Assembly (NCBI RefSeq): GCF_042984175.1
Contig: NZ_CP155569.1
Location: 62,001 to 126,000 of the forward strand
DNA length: 64,000 nt
Reading direction: 5' to 3'
Source of the DNA: Mycoplasma_N cavipharyngis
GTDB lineage: Bacteria > Bacillota_I > Bacilli_A > Mycoplasmatales > Mycoplasmoidaceae
Part shown: positions 56,092 to 64,000 of the stretch, piece after piece
Position numbering within the stretch: the stretch's first letter is position 1
Layout of the letters: every line of letters begins with the position of its first letter
Translations under genes and position numbers: made by a program
Notes under the pieces: generated by a model
Told to the model about the DNA's origin: nothing
Seen by the model: only the letters and a program-made list of their open reading frames with translations
Database searches by the model: none

Positions 56092-57249
56092 ATGAAACGG
56101 CCAACTAAATATCGCAAAATTAATTTAAAATGAAATAAATATCGCACGATTGTATTCTCGACATTAACCCTTTCAGGGCTTATAGTTTTAATTGGTAGTT
56201 TTGCTTATCGCAAAATTGATATTATTAATTTTGAAGGCAGTTCGACTGTTAAACCATTAATTGATGCTTTTGCTACACCTTATTTGGCTAATAATTCTAA
56301 TGTTGATATTGCTGTGCAAGCTGGTGGTAGTGGTGCTGGGTTATTAAGAGTAATTAATCATCATACTAATTTTGGAAATTACTCTTATTTTGTTGATCAA
56401 GTTGCCACTAAAAATCAATCAGCATGCTTAAATGAACGTTTAAAAACAATTACTTTAGCATGAGATGGGATTGGTTTAGTTTATAAACAACCAACTAATT
56501 GTAATCGCGATTTAGTCATTAGTCAAAATAATGTTAATTTATTATATGCTGCTTTTTCAGGTCATAAATTAGCTGATACTAATTTTAATTATACTTATGC
56601 TGATTTAGTTAATGCTAATGATGCTAGTTGTAATGTAAAATTATCAACTTATTCTCGTGCAGGAGGATCTAAACGTTCAGGAACGGCTGAAGCGTTTTTA
56701 CACGCTAATCAAATTTTTAACTTTGATCAGTTTGAACAAAAATATCATCTTCAAGCTCAAGCCTTACTTAATGGTGATTATGGTCAAGATATTAAAACAG
56801 TTGAAACTGCTGAAGCTAATTCTGCAGCTTGATCAACAATTGAAAAAGATAATCTTGATGGATCAATGATTTATTTGTCAATGGGCTTTATTTTAAATAA
56901 TTGACAAGCAATTCATGATCGTGGTTTTAAATTAGCAGGATATCAAGGTTTTAATGGCACAATAGTTAATCTTACACCTGATAATTTCCAAAACGAAATT
57001 ACTAAAACTTATCAATGATTTAGACCATTAAACACAATTGCTTCACTAAATGATCTAAGTGAAGCAAGTAAACGTTTTATTGAGTCAATTTTAAATCCTG
57101 CAAAAAATGATATAATTACCAAACTAGGCTTTGTTCCTTTAACTAAAGAGCAACTAGCAACAATGAGATATCAAGTTAATAATCCTGCTTCAATGTGGAA
57201 TTTTAGTGATCTTGATTTAGGATATTATGGAGCTAAAACTAAAATTTAA
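56092..57249 (+). CDS. pstS: Phosphate-binding protein PstS-like, membrane-anchored
   Basis: A 385-residue substrate-binding protein. A basic N-terminus and one hydrophobic helix (IVFSTLTLSGLIVLIGSFAY) without a lipobox Cys suggest an uncleaved anchor rather than a lipoprotein. INFEGSSTVKPLIDAF is the first phosphate-binding loop, IAVQAGGSGAGLLR the second, and YSRAGGSKRSGTAEAFL the third. It lies 3 bp after pstB. Its 3' end overlaps the permease gene that follows by 23 bp. Confidence 0.88.
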
Positions 57250-58780
57250 AAATAAAAAATGAATTAAACAAATTAATTATCTTGGTTTCATTTTATTTAT
57301 TACTGCTTCAACAATTAGTAGTGGCATTTTTTTGAAAAACTATGAAATTTATCAATTGTCATCTCAAGTTTTATTATTATCAATTATTACTTGAATTGTT
57401 GGAATTTTTGGACTAACTTGTTTAGTAATTGCTACTTTAGATTTAATCATTACTAAAAAAGGAAAAAGTGGAATTTTAGAATGAACTAAAAGTTTTAGTA
57501 ATAAATGGTTTCATCAAAGTGCAGTTAATTACATTAAGTTTTTATATAACCCAATTAATTCATTTGCTTTATCAATTTATGCAGTAAAAGTTTTTCAATT
57601 ATCAGGATGAACTCTACCAAGTGGTTGGGGTGTAGTTTTTGTTGCTTTTTTTATCTTTTTCATTTTTAATTTTTTAAGTTTAGTAGGATATTATGCTGCA
57701 ATTCAAGTTCAAAAAATTATTGGTGCAATTAAATTAATTGGCGTTATTGTGATACCAATTTTAACTTTAGTCAATGAATTTAATGTTTCTGGTAATAGCA
57801 CTTTTTATGATATTGAACCAAACAAAGGATTAATTGCTCTTAGTCCTTACTTAGTATTAATTGCTGGCATTCCTGCAATTAGTTTTGCTTTTAATGGTTT
57901 TTATAATGCATCAACAATTAATAATTTTGAATTATCTAATCAAAAAGAAAGTAAAGTTTTAATTTTAGCACTACTAGTTGTTGTTGCAACTTACTTATTT
58001 ATTGCCATTAGTTTTAATGTTACTCATACTAATTTAGGGGCAATTAATGGAACTAAAGTACAATTTTTTAATGACTGAAATACGATTTTAAAAGTTAGTA
58101 ATTTTATTATTGGCATTGGTATTTTAGGTGTGATTAATGGCTTTGCTATGAGTGTTCCTAGACAAATTGTTGCTTTAGCAAAAAACAATCAAGCTAATGA
58201 AGTTTTATGATTTCAAATTTTTGTTTTCAGAAAATCATATGATCATGTTTGCCCCAAACAAATATTATTTAGTGCTTGATGTTCTTATTTTATAATTTCT
58301 AGTTTTTTTTATATTATTTTTGGCCCAATTGGTGCGTTTGTTTATCAAGATAGTTCAAATTTAGCTAAACAATTTGGAATTTATTCTGCTAGGATTTATG
58401 GTCTTGTTGACTTTCTAACAACTTATAGTTCAATCATTTTCTTTGTAATTATTGCTGTTGCTACTTTAGGATATTTGAAACAAAAAATTAAGCAAAAATT
58501 ACCTAGTGTCATTAAAGGATTTAGTTTTTTTGCGATTATTGGATCAGTAATTATTTTTAGTGGTTTTGTTTTTAGTATCATTAATATTATTGTTAATGTT
58601 ACTGGATTTAATCAAGCATCAGTTGCTGATTTTGTTGTTAAATTATTATTATATTTAGTGTTAATTGTGGTTCCAATTTTTGTTCCAACAATTAATTATT
58701 TTGCAACTAAATTTTGGCACAAACCAGATTTAATTCGGATTATTTCACCTCAAGAAAAAGGTTATCAAATTTGTAATTAA
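57227..58780 (+). CDS. Amino-acid permease, APC superfamily
   Basis: A 517-residue transporter with about 12-14 hydrophobic helices. TASTISSGIFLKN near residue 30 is the APC helix-1 substrate loop (GSGIF in relatives), and GVINGFAMSVPRQIVALAKN is the intracellular loop typical of mycoplasma APC permeases. The substrate is not readable. The ATG at 57227 lies inside pstS; TGA Trp codons are frequent. It converges on the restriction-enzyme fragment with a gap of 16 bp. Confidence 0.82.
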
Positions 58781-58796
58781 TTGGTTTTTTAATCAA

Positions 58797-59312
58797 TTAA
58801 ATTTCTTGATACTCTGGTAATTGATCAATGAGATCAAGTGTTTCTAAACTTAATGTAATTAGTGACAAAATTAAATCAAAAACGTATTTTCCACCTTTAA
58901 CTTCGTCAAATTTGTTTGGATCGTTGATAATTCCTGATTCTTCAAATATTTCAAATTTATATTGACTAACAACTCATTCTAGTGGTGATTTGCCACCTAC
59001 TTTATATTGATTAGCACGAGCAGGAATATTTTTAATAGTAATATATTCATTAAATTTAATTTCAGTTCGATCATTAGAAAATTTTAATTTTTTAATTGTA
59101 TAGTCATGTTTTTTGATATCAATTTCAACATTTTGATAAGGTGAAATTTCTTCATAATTCACATGTAGATCTATTAATTTTTGTCCTATTTCAACATATT
59201 TTCAAAAATCATTTAAATAAGGAATTCGTGGTAATTCTTTTTTTAAATTATTATTATATTTTTGTTTATAAACTGAGTGATGGAATAGGGCGTATATAAA
59301 AATATAGTATAA
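58797..59312 (-). pseudogene. C-terminal fragment of a type ISP restriction-modification enzyme
   Basis: 171 codons open from directly after a TAA at 59313, with no start codon. The text IYALFHHSVYKQKY, LKKELPRIPYLNDFWKYVEI, GQKLIDLHVNYE, IPARANQYKVGGKSPLEW and SGIINDPNKF is the conserved end of type ISP enzymes (LlaGI-like, single-chain nuclease-helicase-methylase-specificity). The matching front part ends at 61546-64000 on the same strand, and the two join logically at GAT(AT)n-ATATACGCC, giving D-I-Y-I-Y-A-L-F. A 2.3-kb insertion separates them. Confidence 0.8.
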
Positions 59313-59322
59313 TTATTATATC

Positions 59323-59349
59323 AAATCAATTGATTACGGCTTTTGATTT
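59323..59349. repeat. Dyad site 1 with ATTACGG core
   Basis: Arms AAATCAATTG and CTTTTGATTT (8 of 10 paired) flank a 7-bp core ATTACGG. It shares GATTACGGCTTTTGAT exactly with site 2. The arm-core-arm size is that of tyrosine-recombinase crossover sites, and it lies 11 bp from the restriction-gene fragment. Confidence 0.5.
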
Positions 59350-59369
59350 AAATCATATTGTTTAAATTT

Positions 59370-59411
59370 AAGTCTAAGTGTCAGTTGAAACCTGCATTTA
59401 GACTTTTTTTT
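59370..59411 (+). terminator. Hairpin with T-run left of the recombinase
   Basis: AAGTCTAAGTG (59370-59380) pairs with CATTTAGACTT (59395-59405) with one mismatch, followed by more T. It is a classic intrinsic terminator with no gene in front of it, which suggests a short transcript starting near 59320. Confidence 0.6.
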
Positions 59412-59441
59412 ATAAAAATTTAATTGATTTGATAAAAAAAA

Positions 59442-59468
59442 CTATCAAAAGATTACGGCTTTTGATAG
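59442..59468. repeat. Dyad site 2 with ATTACGG core (perfect)
   Basis: A perfect 10-bp inverted repeat, CTATCAAAAG and CTTTTGATAG, around the core ATTACGG. A third, imperfect relative in inverted orientation lies at 59494-59523, right before the recombinase gene. Candidate recombinase-binding or operator sites. Confidence 0.55.
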
Positions 59469-59540
59469 CAAGGTAATTATATCATAATTTTTTGGCTATC
59501 AATTTGGTTTTAATCTTTTGATAAAGAAAGAAAAATCAAA

Positions 59541-60470
59541 ATGAATTATCAAATCACAGACTTAAACGAACTAATTGAGTTGTTTTTAGAAGTAAATTAT
59601 CGTTATAAAAAGCCACTTTCTAAGTTAAATTGTAAAAGTTCATTAGTTCATTTAATCGAATTAAACACTTTAGATATTGAAACAATCAATAATTACTTTT
59701 ATAACAGTGATAAATGAAACGATAACACTAAAAGAACCAAACTAGCTCACATTGCTACCTTTTTAAAATGATTATCAAGTTTTAAAAAAGATTATATTGA
59801 TACAAAAAAATTGCTGAGATATCAAGCAGTTCCTTCTAAAAAAGAAGAATTTAGTGCTTCAGAATTAGAAATTATTAGAGATACAATCCTAAATGTGATG
59901 GAAAATCAAGCATTTTATGTTTATTTTGAAATGTTGCTATGAAATGGGTGCAGACTTGGTGAATTATTCAAAATTGATTGGGATGAAATTAAAAAAACCA
60001 ACTATAGTTCAGTGATTATGGCTTTAAAAAATGGTAATAGTCGTACAATTGACGTGCCCAAACACTTAATTCCCATTATTGAGAATGAACAAGTTAAGCT
60101 TAAAGTCAAATATCAAAGTGTTAAAAACTGGTTTTCACGTTTGCAAAAAATCATTAAAACCAATTATAAAGACTGATATAAACCAATTTCTAGCCATTGT
60201 CCAAGGGTTCATAGAGCAACATATGCTTATTTAAATGGCATGACTTCAACTGAGATTTCTGTGATGTATGGTGCTAAAAACTTTCATACCTTCCAAGGAA
60301 CTTATATCAAAGGTAAAGCAATTAACAAAACTTTGATTTTCCGTGCTAATCAAGATCCAATGCACTTAATGAATGACTTTGAAAAAGACCAAGAAATTAG
60401 TAAATTACGGAAAATGGTGGAATTGCAAAAAAACTACATTAATCAAATTAACCAAGAAAAAAATAATTAA
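59541..60470 (+). CDS. Tyrosine recombinase / integrase (XerC-like)
   Basis: A 309-residue site-specific recombinase. The N-terminal SAM-like domain ends near residue 95. The catalytic domain has the first Arg in WNGCRLGELFKIDW, the Lys in LKNGNSRTIDVP, HxxR as HCPR followed by VHRATYAYLNG, and the nucleophile Tyr in FQGTYIKG. The expected Gly-His before the Tyr motif is Gly-Ala. A charged tail follows. It should cut and rejoin DNA, most simply at the dyads upstream, for insertion, excision or inversion. It is the first gene of the element that splits the restriction gene. Several TGA Trp codons show it is adapted to Mollicutes. Confidence 0.85.
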
Positions 60471-60473
60471 TCA

Positions 60474-60769
60474 TGAAAAATTATATTGTTGTTTCAGGAG
60501 TTATAACTTCAAAAGTAACAACAACTTCAAATAATAGTTTTTGTACCTTTAGATTAAAGCAGAAGGCACCACAGAACTTAAGTATTAGTTGTATTTCGTG
60601 AAATCCAAAGATAATTGAGAAAATTAATGATTTTGAGATTAAAAAGGGCTCAATAGTTGAAATTATTGGTTCTTTAAAGTCAAATAATTACATTTGTGAT
60701 AAAAATGTAAAATATGATTATGAGATAGTTGTTAGTAAAATTTTAACAATTAATGATAAGTTTAACTAG
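60474..60769 (+). pseudogene. SSB-like OB-fold protein, start out of frame by one base
   Basis: The ATG at 60474 is followed by only four A and reads M-K-I-I-L-L-F-Q-E-L-stop. With one more A it would open MKNYIVVSGVITSKVTTTSN and run 98 residues to the TAG at 60767: SFCTFRLKQK, SISCISWNPKIIEKI, FEIKKGSIVEIIGSLKSNNY and YEIVVSKILTI. This order (GxIT, FRL, CxxW, IKKGSxVxxxG, YExVV) is that of single-stranded-DNA-binding proteins. It is either a real one-base loss, a slippage switch, or a sequencing error. It lies 3 bp after the recombinase. Confidence 0.55.
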
Positions 60770-60775
60770 AAAATT

Positions 60776-61426
60776 ATGAAAATTTCAACTCGTAAACTAT
60801 GAAAAAGACGATTTAGGTTTATTACTAATACTTATATTTATAAGATAATTAAAGATTATGTTGAACATTTTAATTTTGTTTTTCATTTTTTACTTGATAC
60901 AAATGCGATTAATTATCCAGTAACTGATAAAGAGATCGACTGACCTAACAGATACGTTAAACGTTATCGTTATCGTATGATAATTAGAAAATGAATTAAA
61001 ATGAAATATTCACCAAAATTACTTTTTAAGCTAGTTTGAGCAATAAAACCAAAAACTTTAGATATTTGAAGACGTTATTTGTATTCTTCAGAACAGTTTA
61101 TTAACGATTATGAGGACGATAATATTAAAAAAACGATCTATTATCAAGTTTTTATGACTTTTAAAACCGAGTATCGTGTTTTAAAGTATTTAGAAAGTTT
61201 TGGTTGAGAAGTTAGTAAAGCTAGAAGTTTTTATGACCAGTTTCACCAAATCGACTTATTTGCCTTGAATAAAAACAATCAGGATTGTGTAATTCAAGTG
61301 AAAACTAAGTTATATCAGGATTTAAAAGTGGATAAAATGCTAAAATATGCTAAAAAACACAATTGTATCCCTTATTTAGCGATTGTTAGTGATAATCAAA
61401 TTAGACTGAAAAAACTTAAACTTTAA
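60776..61426 (+). CDS. PD-(D/E)XK nuclease-like protein
   Basis: A 216-residue protein. The basic N-terminal part (RKLWKRRFRFITNTYIYKII) is unrecognised. The C-terminal half reads LKYLESFGWEVSKARSF, FHQIDLFALNKNNQDCVIQV and KTKLYQD, then PYLAIVSDNQIRL. This is the pattern of Mrr/endonuclease-like folds in which an Asp (IDLFA) and a Q/E-x-K pair (QVK) bind metal. It may nick or cut DNA during transfer of the element, or degrade foreign DNA; which of these cannot be told. It is the last gene of the recombinase cluster, with a terminator 40 bp downstream. Confidence 0.6.
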
Positions 61427-61468
61427 ATTAAAAAAGTTAAAAATTTTCTCTATTTTCTCATATTTTAT

Positions 61469-61500
61469 GAAAATAACACCTAAAAAGTGTTATTTTTTTT
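61469..61500 (+). terminator. Terminator of the recombinase cluster
   Basis: AAATAACAC and GTGTTATTT pair over a CTAAAAA loop, followed by a run of T on the plus strand. It stands 40 bp after the nuclease stop. Confidence 0.8.
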
Positions 61501-61545
61501 GTTAGAATAAAATCACAAACTTTAAAGTTTTTGGCAATATTGCTT

Positions 61546-64000
61546 TTATGTAAATCGTTCATAAAAGTACTTATATAAAGTACAATATATATATATATAT
61601 ATATATATATCGCGAGCAGTAATATTTGAATCATTATACTTTTTCCTAAATGAATTAACTGATTCTGAATTAATTGCATGATTTGTATTATTCAAGTTAT
61701 TTTCAAATAAGTTAGGTTTCTCATTTGTTTTATATCAATAAAATGGATAACATTGAGTAGTTCCAAAAAAACCATGATCAATTAATTTATTCGTTATAAA
61801 ATAAAAAAATTTTCCTGAACCACCCTTTAATCCTGATGTACAAATTAAAATATTTTTTGTATCAAATTTAGGAAATATGTTTAATCAACGATATTTTCTT
61901 TCAATAATTTGTTTATTGAAATAAAGATAACGTTTACTAAAAGGTCTATAATAACAAATTTTTATTTCGGTTTTTTTATCATCTATAAATTCTTTATTAC
62001 GAATTAATAAAAATTGATAATAACTGATTTTTATTTTTTGATTGGAATTATTATGAATATATTTCATGGCATACTTTTCTTTGTCATGAGAATTATTTAT
62101 TAATTGAAATTTAGTATCATTATGTAAATCATCTACCAATCTATTAAATTCTTTAATATATCCATCCATTTTTTCATTTAGGGATTTTTTATCAAATGAA
62201 TATAATCATTCGTTTTTATTTGTTTTAATTCCTAAAGAATAATGTTCATTAAATATGGACATTTCATTATTTTTTTTATTACCAAGAGTAATAAAATTAG
62301 AAAATTCATCATTTGTTTTGTTTAATCAATCATTATTTTTATCAGGAACAATTTTTTCAAATTCTAAATTATAAATCGATTTACTATCTTTAATTAATTT
62401 TAGTTTTTCTTGAGTTTTTAAATTATCAGCAATTTGATAATAATTAATAAATGATTTAGAAGTTTTATTATTATTTTTTACAAGAAAAATAATGCTTACA
62501 GTTGTGCCGCATTTATTGCCAAAAATATTTTGACCTTCTTTTGAGTCATATTTTCTAAAATCACCTCTTAAATTAATAACAAAAATTTTATAAAATTCCT
62601 TTTTTAGTGCTTCTCGAAATTTTCTAAAAGCAACACTATCAATAAAACCACCATTAGTAACAAAACCAATAATTCCTTGATCGCCCAAACGATCAGTAGC
62701 TCATCTAAATGCTCTTACATATGAGTCATAAATTGAATTAGAATTGCGAACATTACCTACATATTTTTCTTTAATACGTTGATCTAAATTGAAATAACTA
62801 GTTCGTTTATTATTATCAGCAGCATTTTTTTGCTTTGCAGAATATGGTGGATTTCCAATAATAATTTTGATATCAGCTTGATCTTGTTCTTTAGCCTTAT
62901 TATGAACTTCTTGAAACGGATAATCATTTTCAAATAAAGAAAAATTTTGATTTTTATTAAAACGTTTTTCAGATAACTGAAACGTATCAGTTAAAACAGC
63001 ATGATTAAAAGATAAATATTGATTAGTTAATTTGCCATAAGTGTCTTCAATGTTGATTAAGGCAATATAATATGCTAATAAATTAATTTCATTACATCAA
63101 ACATCATTTAAATATTTGTTTTTTAAGGTTTGATTATCTGCACCTAATTCTTTAAACTTTTCTAATAGTCTAACAATAAAAGTTCCTGTTCCTGTAAATG
63201 GATCAAGAATTTTAATATTCTCTTTTGCGATTGATTGATTAAATTCTTTTTTTAGAATTTCACTAACAGAATTAATAATAAAATCCACAATTTCAATTGG
63301 AGTATAAACAATGCCAAATTTTTCTGCAGTTTTAGGTAAAGCGTGTTGAAAGAATTTTTCAAAAAGCGTTCGAATTAATTCTTGACGATCTTTTGATTCA
63401 TCAATTCCTTCAACTCTAACTGCAACTGATTGATAAAACTGATCCAAGTTAGTAATTTCATTATTAAGTCCATCAAATTTTTGCACCATTGATTCCATTA
63501 ATTTAGTTACTGGATTATCATTGATCATACTATTTTCTTTGAAAATAATTTTTAGTACTGGTAATGTCACAACATGTTCAGCTAACATATTAATTACTTC
63601 TTGATCTTTAATAGTTGGATTTAGTAAATAACGAATTTTTGCTAAAAACCGATCAAAAGCATTTTTTAATTTTTGATTGTTATTTAATTGTTGTTGAATT
63701 CTAATTGCAATGCTATTAGTAACATTACCAATATCAACTGATCAGTCTTCTCAATAAAGTCGATTACCACAATTTTTAACTAATGCTGCTTTAAAACCTT
63801 CATTAAATTTTTTCAGATCATGTTCACTTGGAACAATATATTTTTGATGGTTATCAACTAAAGGATGATCACTATCTAATGCTGCTTGATCTTGAAAATC
63901 ATCTGATGTTTTAAAATAGTTTAATTTAACAACACAAATATTGTCAGGTAAATTACCAGTAATACCAGATTTATTAATTTTATTATCTAATTTTTCATCA
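61546..64000 (-). CDS. Type ISP restriction-modification enzyme, front part (5' end outside window, 3' end broken)
   Basis: At least 817 codons of a single-chain restriction-modification protein. The visible part covers the helicase-coupler (LVDNHQKYIVPSEHDLKKF, IKDQEVINMLAEHVVTLP), the methylase with SAM motif DPFTGTGTFIVRLLEKF (around 63190) and the adenine-specific GNPPYS (around 62850), and most of the specificity domain (YRPFSKRYLYFNKQIIERKY, ICTSGLKGGSGKFFYFITNK, DHGFFGTTQCYPFYWY). It then enters the AT tract and stops early. The rest of the specificity domain is at 58797-59312. The nuclease and helicase domains lie beyond the right edge. Confidence 0.85.
61585..61610. repeat. (AT)13 tract at the restriction-gene break point
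   Basis: Thirteen AT units lie inside the minus-strand restriction reading frame and encode alternating Ile-Tyr. After the tract the present frame adds C-T-L-Y-K-Y-F-Y-E-R-F-T and stops at 61546. Twelve units would end at once, and fourteen would add about 40 residues. Confidence 0.85.

Larger units (their letters stand above)
59319..59434. other. Nested dyad region, possible small RNA or recombination site
   Basis: A 13-bp inverted repeat (TATCAAATCAATT at 59319-59331; AATTGATTTGATA at 59422-59434) encloses a dyad with an ATTACGG spacer and a terminator-like hairpin at 59370-59405. A TATAAT-like box lies just left, near 59308-59313. It could be the transcript of a short control RNA, a replication or recombination site, or both. 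Confidence 0.45.

Noticed and set aside
59319..59468. CRISPR-like repeats from the two GATTACGG dyads
   Set aside because: There are only two close copies with unequal surroundings, no spacer array and no cas genes nearby. The recombinase next door is a better explanation.
61458..61679. Minus-strand frame of 73 residues across the AT tract read as a separate gene
   Set aside because: It is the alternative frame of the restriction gene and runs through the terminator of the recombinase cluster. It is only relevant as the tail that 14 AT units would produce.

Overview
The window is chromosomal DNA of a Mollicute (mycoplasma-type bacterium). It is very A+T-rich, and TGA must be read as tryptophan: dozens of conserved proteins (PolC, DnaE, UvrC, NrdE, CopA-type ATPase, PstCA) run through in-frame TGA codons. 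The block dnaE - 5'-3' exonuclease - fpg - HAD hydrolase and the fused PstC-PstA permease resemble the M. pneumoniae / Ureaplasma / Malacoplasma side of the group. The species cannot be named from sequence alone. I see no rRNA, tRNA or CRISPR.

Layout. 1-482: rplS and rpsP (minus). 906-8686: a compact core operon tsf-pyrH-frr-cdsA-polC. 8691-9920: an unknown protein. 10212-14855: dnaE, exonuclease, fpg. 14874-17566 (minus): Cof-type hydrolase, a winged-helix regulator and fba. 17787-20275: unknown protein and uvrC. 20411-22634: copper chaperone-like protein and copper P-type ATPase. 22676-33892: an accessory region of G+C-richer leucine-rich-repeat (LRR) surface-protein genes that lack start codons, a lipoprotein with a sialyltransferase-like domain whose start is controlled by a TA repeat, and a dhaKLM dihydroxyacetone kinase operon sitting between LRR-gene remnants. 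33985-44133 (minus): a large lipoprotein and a 2159-residue FtsX-type permease. 44468-48450: class Ib ribonucleotide reductase (nrdF divergent from nrdI-nrdE). 48615-53041: small unknowns, pgsA and the diadenylate cyclase. 53093-57249: phosphate uptake (pstCA, frameshifted pstB, pstS). 57227-58780: amino-acid permease. 58797-64000: a type ISP (single-polypeptide type I) restriction-modification gene split in two by a 2.3-kb element carrying a tyrosine recombinase, an SSB-like protein and a PD-(D/E)XK-like nuclease.

The conserved blocks cover translation, replication, repair and dNTP synthesis. The accessory blocks look built for variation. Two TA/AT dinucleotide tracts lie inside reading frames (lipoprotein start; restriction-enzyme break point), triplet repeats lie in surface proteins, and two promoterless or startless LRR copies could act as silent donors. 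The clearest candidates for something undescribed are (1) the TA-switched lipoprotein with a GT80-like sialyltransferase fold and (2) the small recombinase/SSB/nuclease element lodged in the restriction gene, with nested dyads at its left end.
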